From assembly GCF_026283945.1 (NCBI RefSeq), contig NZ_JAPDPC010000001.1, forward strand, positions 124,001 to 188,000: a stretch of DNA of 64,000 bases, written 5' to 3'. The notes beneath the pieces were generated by a model. That model made no database searches, was not told the origin of the DNA, and saw nothing but the letters and a program-made list of their open reading frames with translations. This document shows positions 34,647 to 47,449 of this stretch, piece by piece. Source of the stretch: Dyella humicola (GTDB taxonomy: Bacteria > Pseudomonadota > Gammaproteobacteria > Xanthomonadales > Rhodanobacteraceae). Each line of letters begins with the position of its first letter. Position 1 is the stretch's first letter. Both the position numbers and the translations under genes were made by a program.

Positions 34647-35597
34647 CTACAAATGCACGGTGGCCGACAGCAGCATGGGCTGGCTTGCGTGTCCGCCGGG
34701 GCCATTGAACTCGTAGATCCAGCGATAGCGAAATTCGATGTTTCCGCCCCGCCACCTGGTGTTCCAGTTGATCTGTGGCCCCACGCCGAGCCCCACGCCA
34801 TCGAAGCTCGGGTTGCGCGGCATGCCGTAGCTGGGTGTGTTGGGATCTCGCGAGTAGTGTTCGATCGCGGCGGCCACCCCACCGACGCCCCAGCCGCCCG
34901 TGCTTTGTCGCATCACCACAGTCTCGATGCGACCCACCGCACTGTTCTGGTAGATCGCATTGGTCTTGCGCGAGAACCAACCGACGGCGACGATCGTGGA
35001 GGCATCCCCTTCACCGCTGGCCAGGGTCTTGATGTAGGCCACCTTCGGCGTGAGGGTCCAGAAGTTGTACGCGGCCTTGCTACGCCGGCTGTTCTGGAGG
35101 TTGCTGGTGGTCGCGGTCACGCCATACGACACCGCGATGCGGTCGTTCGGGGTGATGCGGTAACCGGCAAGGAGCTGCGTGCGGGCGATCGCCGCCTCGC
35201 CATTGGCCCCGAAGCTCGTGCTGCTCGGCAGGCTTGCGCTCTGGAGGTTGAACGCATCGGGCGACCCGTTGTAAGACGTCGTCACCGAAGCGAAGCTCCA
35301 TCGCCCGACGTCCCGGCTCCAGTCGCTGCGGCCGGCGGTGGGAAACGCCCAGGCCTCGCTCATCGCCGTCGCCATGCGGACGGCACCTGGGGCGGCGACG
35401 GGCGTCACCCCGTTCGCTGCGCTTGCCAGACCGGTGTCCCATGAATCGGCGCGAGCATTCGTTGCTGGGCCGGCGTAGGCAGCGACGGGACGGCCACGCA
35501 AAAGAAGCTCCGGGCCGCCATCGGCAGCCGCGGCCAAGCCTGGAACGATGGCCGTCGTCAGTGCAGCGACGGTAGCGGCCTTCCACAACCTGCACAT
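34647..35597 (-). CDS. Outer-membrane channel-like protein, paralogue
   Basis: A 316-residue exported protein with signal peptide (ATVAALTTAIVPGLAAA). Its C-terminus (GVGPQINWNTRWRGGNIEFR, then WIYEFNGPGGHASQP) aligns clearly with the protein at 32089-33033, and blocks such as FSRKTNAIYQNSAVGRIET match FSQKSNAMYQNGFIGRFET. Same predicted Phenol_MetA_deg beta-barrel. The two genes flank ppk2 and the RRM-like gene on the opposite strand, suggesting an old local duplication. Confidence 0.75.
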   Translation of the reverse strand: MCRLWKAATVAALTTAIVPGLAAAADGGPELLLRGRPVAAYAGPATNARADSWDTGLASAANGVTPVAAPGAVRMATAMSEAWAFPTAGRSDWSRDVGRWSFASVTTSYNGSPDAFNLQSASLPSSTSFGANGEAAIARTQLLAGYRITPNDRIAVSYGVTATTSNLQNSRRSKAAYNFWTLTPKVAYIKTLASGEGDASTIVAVGWFSRKTNAIYQNSAVGRIETVVMRQSTGGWGVGGVAAAIEHYSRDPNTPSYGMPRNPSFDGVGLGVGPQINWNTRWRGGNIEFRYRWIYEFNGPGGHASQPMLLSATVHL

Positions 35598-35868
35598 CGC
35601 CCTACCCTCTAGGCAAGGAGGACTCGGTCACGCATCGATCTTCAAGAGATTGCGAGGTGTGGTCGTGGGTGACACGCAGTAGGGCCGTTGGTTGCCTTCA
35701 GTTCCCCGCGTGCCGACGACCCCCGCCTCCGGACGCCCATTTAAGCCAGCGTGCACGTCAACCCGACGTGCAACGCATGTGTGGATAACCATCGCTCTTG
35801 GGCGTGTGAAGAGCCACGGCGGGCGGCGTGCCTCGGAAGCGACGTGCCGCAAGCGGTAGAATGGCGCT

Positions 35869-36231
35869 ATGCATATCTTCAAAGTCTTCCACATCGAAGC
35901 GGCCCATCGACTCCCGAATGTGCCGTTGGGCCACAAGTGCGCGCGACTGCACGGGCATTCCTTCCGTATCGAGATTCACGTAGCGGGCGAGCCGGATCCG
36001 TCGCTCGGCTGGGTCATGGATTTTGCTGACGTGAAGACAGCCTTCGCGCCGCTGTATGACCAGCTCGATCATCACTACCTCAACGACATCGAGGGGCTGG
36101 AGAACCCGACCAGCGAAATGCTGGCGCGCTGGATCTTCACGCGCCTGGAGCCGCGTTTGCCTGGCCTGGACAAAGTGGTCGTGCACGAGACCTGCACGTC
36201 GGGCGCCAGTAGTAGCCGTGACAGCTTTTGA
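35869..36231 (+). CDS. queD: 6-carboxytetrahydropterin synthase
   Basis: A 120-residue QueD of the PTPS family, which converts dihydroneopterin triphosphate to 6-carboxytetrahydropterin for queuosine. Zinc-binding histidines occur in EAAHRLP and LHGHSFR; the catalytic Cys lies in KCARLHGH; the Asp/His pair is in [11 protein letters not shown], and the Glu in [10 protein letters not shown]. The usual TSGCxYRG ending is replaced by [11 protein letters not shown], an unusual tail outside the active site. Monocistronic as far as visible. Confidence 0.93.
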   Translation: MHIFKVFHIEAAHRLPNVPLGHKCARLHGHSFRIEIHVAGEPDPSLGWVMDFADVKTAFAPLYDQLDHHYLNDIEGLENPTSEMLARWIFTRLEPRLPGLDKVVVHETCTSGASSSRDSF

Positions 36232-36383
36232 CGCGTCGCAAAATTTCATGGGTTCGTCTTAAAGTGGCGAATTCATTGAATTTTTCGTGACACGGTAGTT
36301 CTGACATAAAAAATATATTGCATTGCAACAAATGGCTTGGTAGGCTACGCCCACTACCCAAACTCCCGTCGAGGGACCAAGTC

Positions 36384-36776
36384 ATGACGCAGCAACTCAA
36401 TTCCCAGATTTTTGCTTACGCCAAACAGCTGGCTGACAGTGCCTTCAAGGCGCAGTCCCTGGCGCTCAAGGGTCTGGAAAAGGTCGCCGAGCTGCAGATG
36501 AAGGCGCTCGAAAAGCAGGCGGAAGTCACCTCCACCTTCATCACCGAAGCTTTCGAGACCCGCGATGCCGATGGCCTGCGTGTTCTGTGGGAGAAGGGCA
36601 CCGCCGTCAGCCGCGAGAACGCCGAGCGCGCCGTGGCTGTGACGCAAGAAATCATTGCTGTGACCCAGAAGACCGCCGAGTCGCTCAATGCACTCGTGCA
36701 GGAGCAGCAGCAGGCAGCCAACGACGCCGTTGCGGCGCCGGTGGCCGCCGTCAAGAAAGCCGCTGCAGGCAAGTAA
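36384..36776 (+). CDS. Phasin family protein
   Basis: A 130-residue helical protein with the phasin pattern (QLADSAFKAQSLALKGLEKV, then QMKALEKQAEV…TSTFITEAFE) and an Ala/Lys tail (AAPVAAVKKAAAG). Phasins coat polyhydroxyalkanoate granules; members also occur in species without PHA. The ATG at 36384 lies after GAGGGACC. A TTGCATTGCAA palindrome about 70 bases upstream could be a regulator site. A terminator follows, so it is a single-gene unit. Confidence 0.88.
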   Translation: MTQQLNSQIFAYAKQLADSAFKAQSLALKGLEKVAELQMKALEKQAEVTSTFITEAFETRDADGLRVLWEKGTAVSRENAERAVAVTQEIIAVTQKTAESLNALVQEQQQAANDAVAAPVAAVKKAAAGK

Positions 36777-36820
36777 TCACGTTTTATCGACGCAACACTT
36801 CTTCCCCCCAGTTGCGTCTC

Positions 36821-36847
36821 AGGGCCGGACTCATGTCCGGCCCTTTT
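36821..36847 (+). terminator. Rho-independent terminator after the phasin gene
   Basis: AAAGGGCCGGAC-type stem (AGGGCCGGAC with GTCCGGCCCT) around a four-base loop, followed by TTTTCTTT, 44 bases after the stop. Confidence 0.9.
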
Positions 36848-36918
36848 CTTTGGGCGCCGCCCTAGACGTCGCAATGTGAACAAGACGACGTTTGACAAAA
36901 TGCCGCGCGTGGCGCGAC

Positions 36919-36948
36919 TTGTCGCTCCAATCGACGCGCTGATATACT
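36919..36948 (+). promoter_or_regulatory. Probable promoter of the atp operon
   Basis: A -10 box TATACT at 36943-36948 and TTGTCG at 36919-36924 with 18-base spacing, about 70 bases before atpI. An upstream TTGACA at 36892 is too far to pair with this -10 box. Confidence 0.55.
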
Positions 36949-37016
36949 CTTACGAATTGGAACATGGCGCGTAGCTGTATCGGTGCCGCCTCGTGTAAAC
37001 CGCGCGGGGGCGTTAC

Positions 37017-37382
37017 GTGCTCAACAGTCTTGTCTCCGGTCGACGTCTCGCCTTGCGCATCGTGTGGCTGCAGCTTGCTGTAGCGGTGCTGGCCGGCCTC
37101 GTTTTCCTGACGCTGGGTCGTCGTGAAGCGATATCGGCCGCTGCCGGTGCAACGATAGTGGCGCTGGGTACCGCGCTGCTGTCAGCACGCTTCTTCAGCG
37201 GGTTGAACGGGGCTGGTATGGCGTTGAGCCGATTGCTGACAGGCATGCTCCTTAAATGGGTCGTGATCGTCGGAGGGCTGGTCGTGATCCTGTTTAAATT
37301 CAAGTTGCCGCCGCTGGCCGCCATCACGGGGTTAGCGGCTGCTTACGCAGTTTATTTGCTGGCGTTCAGATTCAAGGGTTGA
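37017..37382 (+). CDS. atpI: ATP synthase protein I
   Basis: A 121-residue membrane protein with four hydrophobic helices, opening at GTG 37017 after a GGGGG site. AtpI is a small accessory protein that helps assemble the c-ring. Sequence conservation in the family is low; position immediately before atpB, three bases away, makes the assignment firm. Confidence 0.88.
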   Translation: MLNSLVSGRRLALRIVWLQLAVAVLAGLVFLTLGRREAISAAAGATIVALGTALLSARFFSGLNGAGMALSRLLTGMLLKWVVIVGGLVVILFKFKLPPLAAITGLAAAYAVYLLAFRFKG

Positions 37383-38201
<819 letters not shown>

Positions 38202-38250
38202 TTCGTGCGTTCGAATTATTCGTTTCAACCTTTTTGACTTTTCAGTTTAA

Positions 38251-38568
<318 letters not shown>

Positions 38569-38666
38569 TCCGTCGGTTCATGGCGCCGCTTCGGCGGCGC
38601 CGCATTTCCGCAACGACGCTTCGGCGTACTTGCTCGTAATACACAGCAACTACAGGTAACGCAGCG

Positions 38667-39137
38667 ATGGATTTCAACGCGACCTTGATTGGCGAAATGC
38701 TTTCGTTCGCCATCCTGATCTGGTTCTGCGTCCACTTCATTTGGCCGCATATCAACAAGGCGATTGAGGAACGGCAGATCAAGATTGCCGAGGGCTTCAA
38801 TGCCGCAGAGCGCGCGCACGCCGAGCTGAGGGACGCCGACCGCAAGGTCGAGGCGGAGATCAAGGTGGCTCGCCAGCAGGCCAACGAGATCATCGAGCGT
38901 GCCCAGCAGCATGCCAACCAGATCGTGGACAAGGCTCGCGCCGAAGCCACGACCGAGGCCAACCGCCTGAAGGCCGCCGCCGCCGACGATCTCGTTAGCA
39001 TGCAGCAGCGTGCGCGCGAAGAACTGCGTGGCTGGGTTGGCCGTCTGGCCATCCAGGGCGCGGAGAAGATCGTGCAGCGCGAAGTCGATGCCACGGCCCA
39101 CAAGGCCATGCTCGACCAGCTCGTGGCCGAGATCTAA
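38667..39137 (+). CDS. atpF: ATP synthase F0 subunit b
   Basis: A 156-residue peripheral-stalk subunit. An N-terminal membrane helix ([20 protein letters not shown]) leads to a long charged coiled coil ([20 protein letters not shown]). It forms a dimer linking subunit a to the delta subunit. Length equals the E. coli subunit. Confidence 0.98.
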   Translation: MDFNATLIGEMLSFAILIWFCVHFIWPHINKAIEERQIKIAEGFNAAERAHAELRDADRKVEAEIKVARQQANEIIERAQQHANQIVDKARAEATTEANRLKAAAADDLVSMQQRAREELRGWVGRLAIQGAEKIVQREVDATAHKAMLDQLVAEI

Positions 39138-39140
39138 GTC

Positions 39141-39674
39141 ATGGCCCAGGCAATCACCCTCGCCCGCCCGTATGCGCGTGCTGCCTTCGAACTGGCCCAC
39201 GAGGCCGGTTCGCTTAGCGCATGGTCGCAGGCGCTGGCTTTCGCCGCGGAAGTGGCGAAGGACCCGCGTGTGGCCGGCTTCGGCAACGATCCGCGCGTGA
39301 AGCCGGAACAGCTGGTGGCGCTGCATCTGCCGCAAGGCATGAGTGCCGACGCGCCGTTCGCTCAGTTCCTGGGCGAGCTGGCGGAGCATCGCCGGATGGC
39401 CTTGCTGCCGGAGGCCGCCGCCTTGTTCGAGCAGTACAAGCGTGAATCGGAGTCGCAGCTGCTGGTCAAGGTGACCAGCGCGTTCGCGTTGGATGCCGCC
39501 CAGGCCGAACAGCTGAAGGCGTCGTTGAAGCGCCGCTTCAAGCGCGAAATCGAACTGGAGACCAAGGTCGACGCGACGCTGCTTGGCGGCGTGGTGATCG
39601 ACACTGGTAGCGAAGTGATCGACGGCTCTGCTCGTGGACGTCTGGCGCGCTTGTCCAGCGCGCTGACGCACTGA
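39141..39674 (+). CDS. atpH: ATP synthase F1 subunit delta
   Basis: A 177-residue subunit that ties the b stalk to the top of F1. It has the family opening (ITLARPYARAAFELA) and the C-terminal signature VDATLLGGVVIDTGSEVIDG. Starts three bases after the atpF stop. Confidence 0.97.
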   Translation: MAQAITLARPYARAAFELAHEAGSLSAWSQALAFAAEVAKDPRVAGFGNDPRVKPEQLVALHLPQGMSADAPFAQFLGELAEHRRMALLPEAAALFEQYKRESESQLLVKVTSAFALDAAQAEQLKASLKRRFKREIELETKVDATLLGGVVIDTGSEVIDGSARGRLARLSSALTH

Positions 39675-39700
39675 ATTTCTAAAATTTCGGGATACCGACC

Positions 39701-41251
39701 ATGTCCAGCACCACTTTGAACCCGTCCGAGATCAGTGAACTGATCAAGAGCCGCATCGAGCAGTTCAAGCTCGGCGCGGAAGCTCGCAACGAAGGCACCA
39801 TCATCAGCGTGTCCGACGGCATCGTGCGCATCCACGGCCTGGCCGACGTGATGCAGGGCGAAATGATCGAACTGCCGGGCAACTCCTTTGCAGTGGCGCT
39901 GAACCTCGAGCGTGACTCGGTGGGCGCCGTGGTGCTGGGCGAGTACCAGCACCTGCGCGAAGGCGACGTTGCCAAGACCACCGGCCGCATCCTTGAAGTG
40001 CCGATCGGCACCGAGCTGCTCGGCCGCGTCGTCGATGCGCTGGGCAACCCGATCGACGGCAAGGGCCCAATCGATGCGAAGCTCAGCTCGCCGATCGAGA
40101 AGGTTGCCCCGGGCGTGATCTGGCGTAAGTCGGTCGACGAGCCGGTGCAGACCGGTTACAAGTCGGTCGACTCAATGATCCCGATCGGCCGTGGCCAGCG
40201 TGAGCTGATCATCGGTGACCGTCAGACCGGCAAGACCGCGCTGGCGATCGACGCGATCATCAACCAGAAAGACTCCGGCATTAAGTGCATCTACGTCGCC
40301 ATCGGCCAGAAGCGTTCGTCGATCGCCAACGTCGTGCGCAAGCTCGAAGAGAACGGCGCGCTGGCCAACACCATCGTGGTCGTCGCCTCGGCTTCCGAGT
40401 CGGCAGCGCTGCAGTACATCGCACCGTACTCCGGCTGCACCATGGGCGAATACTTCCGTGACCGTGGCCAAGACGCGCTGATCATCTATGACGATCTGTC
40501 CAAGCAGGCCGTGGCCTACCGCCAGATCTCGCTGCTGCTGAAGCGCCCGCCGGGCCGCGAAGCCTATCCGGGTGACGTGTTCTATTTGCACTCGCGTCTG
40601 CTCGAGCGCGCTTCCCGCGTCTCCGAGGAATACGTCGAGAAGTTCACCAACGGCGAAGTGAAGGGCAAGACCGGTTCGCTGACCGCGCTGCCGATCATCG
40701 AAACGCAGGCTGGCGACGTGTCTGCGTTCGTGCCGACCAACGTGATCTCGATCACCGACGGCCAGATCTTCCTGGAAACCGACCTGTTCAATTCGGGCAT
40801 CCGTCCGGCCGTGAACGCCGGTATCTCGGTGTCCCGCGTCGGTGGTGCCGCGCAGACCAAGATCGTCAAGAAGCTGTCCGGCGGCGTGAAGCTGGCGCTG
40901 GCGCAGTTCCGTGAGCTGGCAGCGTTTGCGCAGTTCGCTTCGGATCTGGATCCGGCCACCCGCGCCCAGCTCGACCGCGGTCAGCGCGTGACCGAGCTGA
41001 TGAAGCAGGCGCAGTACGCCCCGCTGTCGATCGCCGAGCTGGCGCTGTCGGTGTACGCGGCCGAGAAGGGCTACCTCGATGACCTGGCGGTCAACAAGGT
41101 GCTGCCGTTCGAGAAGGGCCTGCATGCCTTCATGCACCAGAACCATGGCGAGCTGATGAAGAAGATCGTCGCCACCGGTGACTGGAACAACGAGATCGAA
41201 GGCGTCTTCAAGTCCTCGCTGGACGAGTACAAGAAGACCGGTAGCTGGTAA
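39701..41251 (+). CDS. atpA: ATP synthase F1 subunit alpha
   Basis: A 516-residue regulatory nucleotide-binding subunit. Walker [13 protein letters not shown] near residue 169, the Arg finger within the [11 protein letters not shown] block near 370, and the family C-terminal helices. Length and spacing match proteobacterial homologues exactly. Confidence 0.99.
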   Translation: MSSTTLNPSEISELIKSRIEQFKLGAEARNEGTIISVSDGIVRIHGLADVMQGEMIELPGNSFAVALNLERDSVGAVVLGEYQHLREGDVAKTTGRILEVPIGTELLGRVVDALGNPIDGKGPIDAKLSSPIEKVAPGVIWRKSVDEPVQTGYKSVDSMIPIGRGQRELIIGDRQTGKTALAIDAIINQKDSGIKCIYVAIGQKRSSIANVVRKLEENGALANTIVVVASASESAALQYIAPYSGCTMGEYFRDRGQDALIIYDDLSKQAVAYRQISLLLKRPPGREAYPGDVFYLHSRLLERASRVSEEYVEKFTNGEVKGKTGSLTALPIIETQAGDVSAFVPTNVISITDGQIFLETDLFNSGIRPAVNAGISVSRVGGAAQTKIVKKLSGGVKLALAQFRELAAFAQFASDLDPATRAQLDRGQRVTELMKQAQYAPLSIAELALSVYAAEKGYLDDLAVNKVLPFEKGLHAFMHQNHGELMKKIVATGDWNNEIEGVFKSSLDEYKKTGSW

Positions 41252-41344
41252 GCAATAACGGGTGTACAGCCGCCAGTTGCGCGGCTGTACAGCACTCCGG
41301 CCGAACGGACCGGGATCGCAATCACCCAACAGGTTGAGGCAAAC

Positions 41345-42274
41345 GTGGCAAGCGGACGCGAAATCAAAACCAAGATCAAGAGCACGCAGAACATGCGCAA
41401 GGTGACGCGCGCGCTCGAAATGGTCTCGGCCTCGAAGATCCGCAAGGCGCAGGATCTGATGAAGGCCTCGCGCCCCTATGCGCGCGCCATGCGCAAGGTC
41501 ATCGCGCATGTGGCCCAGGCCAACACTGAGTTCAGTCATCCGTTCCTGCAGGAGCGCGAGACCGTCAAGCGCGTGGGCTATGTGGTCATCACCACCGATC
41601 GCGGCCTGTGCGGTGGCCTGAATTCCAACCTGTTCCGTCGCCTGTTGCCGGCCATCCGCGAGTGGCAGGACAAGGGCGTCGAAGTGGACGTGGTGGCGAT
41701 CGGCCAGAAGGCGATCCAGTTCTTCCGTCGCATCAAGGGCATCAACCTGATCGGCAGCGTCAGCCATCTCGGTGAGAAGCCAAAGCTCGATCATCTGGTG
41801 GGCGTGATCAAGATTGCGCTGGACGGCTACCTGGCGGGCAACGTCGACCGCGTGTTCCTGGCCCACAACGACTTCGTCAACACCATGGTGCAAAAGCCGG
41901 CCGTGCACGCACTGTTGCCGCTGAACGTGGTTGCCGAGGAACTGGGTATCGCGGCCAGCGAGGCGTCACCTTCGCCGGATTACCCGGTGGCGGGCCTCAA
42001 GCTCCAGCACCAGCACGACTGGGATTACATCTACGAACCCGATGCCGCCACCGTGCTCGAGCACGTGATGGGTCGCTACATCGAGTCGATCGTGTATCAG
42101 GGCGTGTTGGAAAACCTGGCCAGCGAGCATGCGGCGCGCATGGTCGCGATGAAGAGCGCGTCGGATAACGCGAACAAGGTGATTGGTGAGCTGACGCTGA
42201 TTTACAACAAGGCGCGTCAGGCTGCGATCACCCAGGAAATTTCCGAAATCGTAGGCGGCGCTGCGGCAGTTTAA
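41345..42274 (+). CDS. atpG: ATP synthase F1 subunit gamma
   Basis: The rotor-shaft subunit, 309 residues from GTG 41345 (opening [19 protein letters not shown]), with the conserved C-terminal helix [20 protein letters not shown] and [14 protein letters not shown]. It is some 20 residues longer than E. coli gamma; extra residues lie in the Rossmann-like middle (around [20 protein letters not shown]). Confidence 0.98.
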   Translation: MASGREIKTKIKSTQNMRKVTRALEMVSASKIRKAQDLMKASRPYARAMRKVIAHVAQANTEFSHPFLQERETVKRVGYVVITTDRGLCGGLNSNLFRRLLPAIREWQDKGVEVDVVAIGQKAIQFFRRIKGINLIGSVSHLGEKPKLDHLVGVIKIALDGYLAGNVDRVFLAHNDFVNTMVQKPAVHALLPLNVVAEELGIAASEASPSPDYPVAGLKLQHQHDWDYIYEPDAATVLEHVMGRYIESIVYQGVLENLASEHAARMVAMKSASDNANKVIGELTLIYNKARQAAITQEISEIVGGAAAV

Positions 42275-43765
<1,491 letters not shown>

Positions 43766-43823
43766 TCCCTCAGGGCGGACCTAACGGTCCGCCCGTCGCC
43801 TTAAGCATCCGGAATCTTCAGTC

Positions 43824-44252
43824 ATGAGCCACACCATTCGCGTCGAAGTCGTCAGTGCCGAAGCCGAGATCTACTCGGGCGAGGCGACGATGGTCGTTGC
43901 CACCGGCGAGCTCGGCGAGCTGGGCATCACGCCGCGCCACGCGCCGCTGATCACCCGCCTGAAGCCGGGCAAGGTCGTCGTTACCCAGTCGAACGGTGAG
44001 AAGATCGATATCTCCATCACCAGCGGCGGCATTCTCGAAGTCCAGCCGCAGGTGGTCACCGTGCTGGCGGATTCGGCGATCCGCTCCGACAAAATCGATG
44101 AAGCTGCCGCCCTGGCCGCCAAGCGGGAAGCAGAGGACGCGCTGGCCAATCGCACCGACGCGGTTGAGATCGCCGATGCCCAGGCCAAGCTGGCCCAGGC
44201 ACTCACCCAGCTGCAGGCGCTGGAGCGTCTCCGCAAGACGCTCAAGCACTAA
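43824..44252 (+). CDS. atpC: ATP synthase F1 subunit epsilon
   Basis: A 142-residue subunit with an N-terminal beta-sandwich ([20 protein letters not shown]) and two C-terminal helices ([16 protein letters not shown]…[14 protein letters not shown]) that can inhibit ATP hydrolysis. Last gene of the operon before a strong terminator. Confidence 0.97.
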   Translation: MSHTIRVEVVSAEAEIYSGEATMVVATGELGELGITPRHAPLITRLKPGKVVVTQSNGEKIDISITSGGILEVQPQVVTVLADSAIRSDKIDEAAALAAKREAEDALANRTDAVEIADAQAKLAQALTQLQALERLRKTLKH

Positions 44253-44279
44253 GACACGCGCCCACCCGGGCGATACGAG

Positions 44280-44306
44280 ACGCCGGCCAACAGGCCGGCG
44301 TTTTTG
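44280..44306 (+). terminator. Rho-independent terminator of the atp operon
   Basis: ACGCCGGCC pairs with GGCCGGCGT around a short AACA-type loop and is followed by TTTTTG, 28 bases after atpC. Confidence 0.95.
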
Positions 44307-44342
44307 TTTATGCTGCGTCCACCCCACGGGAGAGGGCGACGC

Positions 44343-44915
44343 ATGGACGTGAAGTCAATTCGCCAAGCCAGCTATCGACCGCCGCTGGGATGGGCTCTTG
44401 CCGCCGCCGCTACCATGCTGGCGGGTTGCGCGACCACGCCCTCGCCGGCACCCGCACAGCCGTCCCCGCAGGGCGATACGTCCTATCGCGCCGTCGCTAA
44501 GGAAAGCATGCGGCATTACCAGCTGGCGATGGGTGAGATTTCCACGGGTGCCATACCCAGTGCGCGCTCGGCCCCGATCTATCCGCCGGAATTGCTCTCG
44601 TCCGGACTCCCGCCGGTTGAAATCGAGGCACAGTTGATCGTCAATGCCGAAGGCAAGGTCAGCGAGGTACGCATCGCCGACGAGGTACAGGTCGATCCCC
44701 AGCGCCGGCCGTTCGCCGATGCGGTACGCAAGGCGGCCATGCAATGGACGTTCGAGCCCTTGTTGATCAGTCGCTGGGCGGCCGATGCGAACGGCAACGA
44801 GCACAAGGTCGACAGCGAAGCGCGCCCGTTCAGCGCAGCCTATGTGTTTCGCTTCGCCTGGAAGGACGGCAAGCCGGTCACCGACGTCAATGCCGCCGCG
44901 GACGGCGCGCGCTAG
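44343..44915 (+). CDS. Lipoprotein with TonB C-terminal-like domain
   Basis: A 190-residue protein from ATG 44343 (GGGAGAGGG upstream). A signal peptide with lipobox (TMLAGCATTPS) and Pro-rich linker are followed by a domain resembling the TonB C-terminus: SAPIYPPELLSSGLPPVEIE, then QLIVNAEGKVSEVRI and a WTFEPLLI strand. It has no transmembrane anchor and cannot be classic TonB; similar stand-alone lipoproteins are common in Xanthomonadaceae. Role unknown, presumably periplasmic. Confidence 0.75.
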   Translation: MDVKSIRQASYRPPLGWALAAAATMLAGCATTPSPAPAQPSPQGDTSYRAVAKESMRHYQLAMGEISTGAIPSARSAPIYPPELLSSGLPPVEIEAQLIVNAEGKVSEVRIADEVQVDPQRRPFADAVRKAAMQWTFEPLLISRWAADANGNEHKVDSEARPFSAAYVFRFAWKDGKPVTDVNAAADGAR

Positions 44916-44996
44916 CCTTTTTCACGCCCTCACCATGTCCGCAGATCTCCATCCGGCGGCTGCTATGCTCCGCCGCTAGCCACGACGGGCCAGCCC

Positions 44997-46367
44997 ATGA
45001 TCAAAAACGCTCCCCTCCACGTCATCGTCCTTGCCGCTGGCGAAGGCAAGCGCATGAAGTCCAAGAAGGCCAAGGTGCTGATGCCATTGGCCGGCCGACC
45101 GTTGCTGGCGCATGTGCTCGAGGCCGCCCGCGCATTGGGGCCTCAGGTCATCCACCTGGTTTATGGCCATTGCGGTGAGCAGGTGCGGGCGGCGTTTGAG
45201 GGTCAGGCCGATTTGCATTGGGTGTTGCAATCGCAGCGGCTGGGTACCGGGCATGCCGTGCGTGAAGCGCTGCTTGATGTTCCCGACGATGCCACGGTGT
45301 TGGTGCTTTATGGCGATGTGCCGCTGACTCGCGCACAGACCTTGCAGCGCCTCGTGAACGCCGAAGGCACGGTCGGCCTGTTGGCTACCCGTGTCGCCGA
45401 TCCGCAGGGTTACGGGCGCGTACTGCGTGACGGCAATGGCTTGGTGCGTGCCGTCGTGGAAGAGAAGGACGCCGATGACAGCCAACGCGCCATCAATCTG
45501 ATCAACACAGGCATTGTTGCCGCCGAAGCGGTGGCACTGAAGCGCTGGACATCGAAACTCGATCGCAACAACGCGCAAGGCGAGTACTACCTCACCGACA
45601 TCTTCGCCATGGCCGCTGCCGAGAATCGTGCTGCGGCGTGCGTGGAATGCGAGGACGAATACGAGGCGGCCGGTGCCAACAATCCCTGGCAGCTGGCCGA
45701 GCTTGAGGCTCAGTATCGGCTGCGCGCCGCCAAGGCGCTGGCGCTGGAAGGTGTGCGCATCGTCGATCCTTCACGCATCGACGTACGCGGCACGGTGACG
45801 GCGGGCGCGGACGTCGACATCGATATCGACGTCATTCTCGAAGGCGAGGTATCGCTGGGCGAGGACGTACGGATTGGCGCATTCACACGCTTGAAGGATG
45901 TGCGTCTCGCCGCAGGCACCGTCGTGCATTCGCACTGTGATCTGGAAGGCGTGGTGACGCACGGTCCGTGCATCATCGGGCCGTATGCGCGCTTGCGCCC
46001 GGGTACCGAACTGGCTACCGGCGTGCATATCGGTAACTTTGTCGAGACCAAGAAGGCGCATCTCGGCGAGGGCAGCAAGGCCAATCACCTGAGCTATCTT
46101 GGCGACACCGTGATTGGTAGCGGCGTGAACATCGGCGCCGGCACCATCACGTGCAACTACGACGGCGTGAACAAGAGTCTCACCACGATCGGCGATGGTG
46201 CCTTCATCGGCTCGAACAGCGCCTTGGTGGCCCCCGTGACGATCGGCGCCCAGGCCACCATTGGCGCGGGCTCGGTGATCGGTAAGGATGCGCCGGCCGG
46301 TGAGCTGACACTGGCGCGCGCGCGTCAGGTAACGCTTGAGGGCTGGCACCGTCCGACCAAGAAATGA
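44997..46367 (+). CDS. glmU: Bifunctional N-acetylglucosamine-1-phosphate uridylyltransferase/acetyltransferase
   Basis: A 456-residue enzyme that makes UDP-GlcNAc for peptidoglycan and LPS. The uridylyltransferase domain has the [20 protein letters not shown] signature at residues ~9-28 and the UDP-GlcNAc block [10 protein letters not shown]. From about residue 250 the left-handed beta-helix of hexapeptide repeats follows, with catalytic and acetyl-CoA residues in [10 protein letters not shown] and [11 protein letters not shown]. The position after the atp operon is conserved in many gammaproteobacteria. Confidence 0.99.
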   Translation: MIKNAPLHVIVLAAGEGKRMKSKKAKVLMPLAGRPLLAHVLEAARALGPQVIHLVYGHCGEQVRAAFEGQADLHWVLQSQRLGTGHAVREALLDVPDDATVLVLYGDVPLTRAQTLQRLVNAEGTVGLLATRVADPQGYGRVLRDGNGLVRAVVEEKDADDSQRAINLINTGIVAAEAVALKRWTSKLDRNNAQGEYYLTDIFAMAAAENRAAACVECEDEYEAAGANNPWQLAELEAQYRLRAAKALALEGVRIVDPSRIDVRGTVTAGADVDIDIDVILEGEVSLGEDVRIGAFTRLKDVRLAAGTVVHSHCDLEGVVTHGPCIIGPYARLRPGTELATGVHIGNFVETKKAHLGEGSKANHLSYLGDTVIGSGVNIGAGTITCNYDGVNKSLTTIGDGAFIGSNSALVAPVTIGAQATIGAGSVIGKDAPAGELTLARARQVTLEGWHRPTKK

Positions 46368-46387
46368 CCCGTACGATCCGGTTGCTG

Positions 46388-47380
46388 TTACGCGTAGCGC
46401 CAGCCGTCGATTTCCACCAGCAATTCCTGCCTGCAGATGTCGCCGTGCAGCAGGAGTACGGGCACGCCGGGCAGCCGGCGCTGCAGGACATCGCGAACCA
46501 TTGGCGCGTCGGTCGGCTGTCGCACGTAGGCCTTGAGCGGCGATTGCGTGTCGAAGCCGGCGTTCATGCCGGCGCTGGCAAGCAGGGCCTCGAGGTTGGT
46601 CAGCGTTTCGTCGAGTTGGGCCAGCAGGTCGTCCTGATGTGCCGAGGCGTGGCCAACCACGGCGGCCGTTCCTGAGATGGCCAGGGCGTCCTGAGCCGGC
46701 AAGGCCATGGCGCGGGCGAATCGGGGCGTTGTGCGGCCATATTGGCGCGGGTAGTGCCAGGCGCTGACCTGGCGCGGATTTTCCACCCTCAGGCCGGGCT
46801 GGTCACAGGCGAGCAGGTAGACCTGCAGGCGCGATTCGGCGGCATGGTGGCCGATGGCGGTCGCGGCGGGGAATCCCTCGGCGAAGAACGCGCCCATGCC
46901 CTCCACCCGGCCATCGCAGAACTGCTTGTAGCGCTCGCTGTCGCCGTCGCCCAGGTTGATGTCGCCGAGATAATTCCAGATGCGTTGCACGTGGTGTTCA
47001 CGGCGGGTCGCAAGAAAACCGCACACGGCCGCGTAAGCAGCGGCGCTGGCGCCGCGGGGGCCACCGTGGGCGTGCTCGTCCAGCTCGATGGCAGCGAACA
47101 GCCAGCCGTCGCCGGCGGACCAGCGCAACTCGCCCGCGCGACCATGGGTTACCGTCCCGTTCACCTGCCAGATCTCCAGCGGTGCCGGCGCATCAAAGCA
47201 CTCGAGATCGACCCTCACCCAGCGCGGATCGGCGCTTCGGCTGGCGCCGGCTCCAAAGCCGAATACGGCCAGCGTGCCCGACTCGTGCAGGACCGCCTCG
47301 GCGTCGGCACTGCGGTAAGACACCTGCGGTGCGCGCCGCAGCGCAGGCCGGGCGACAGCGTTTTCACAACCCTGAACCAT
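46388..47380 (-). CDS. xanB2: XanB2-type chorismatase (hydroxybenzoate synthase)
   Basis: A 330-residue protein of the FkbO/Hyg5/XanB2 family; ATG 47380 is taken over an earlier TTG. Blocks SVSYR-like QVSYRSADAEAV, the RIWNYLGDIN motif, FCDGRVEGM and QPTDAPMVRDVLQRRLPG match the family. In Xanthomonas XanB2 turns chorismate into 3- and 4-hydroxybenzoate; the former starts xanthomonadin, the latter feeds ubiquinone. It sits at the head of the aryl-polyene genes and is convergent with glmU. Confidence 0.93.
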   Translation of the reverse strand: MVQGCENAVARPALRRAPQVSYRSADAEAVLHESGTLAVFGFGAGASRSADPRWVRVDLECFDAPAPLEIWQVNGTVTHGRAGELRWSAGDGWLFAAIELDEHAHGGPRGASAAAYAAVCGFLATRREHHVQRIWNYLGDINLGDGDSERYKQFCDGRVEGMGAFFAEGFPAATAIGHHAAESRLQVYLLACDQPGLRVENPRQVSAWHYPRQYGRTTPRFARAMALPAQDALAISGTAAVVGHASAHQDDLLAQLDETLTNLEALLASAGMNAGFDTQSPLKAYVRQPTDAPMVRDVLQRRLPGVPVLLLHGDICRQELLVEIDGWRYA

Positions 47381-47449
47381 GGAGTGCAACCGAGGGAGGC
47401 GGGGGCGCTATGTTACACTTGTCGGCCGCTGCCTCTGGGGGAGAGGCGC

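Noticed and set aside
40172-41908. 578-codon minus-strand frame opposite atpA and atpG
   Set aside because: Antisense shadow of two highly conserved genes; the predicted peptide is His/Arg/Gln-rich and without motifs.
46742-47449. N-terminal extension of the ACP frame
   Set aside because: It would lie antisense to xanB2; the ACP domain and a good ribosome-binding site support a start at 47450 or 47471.
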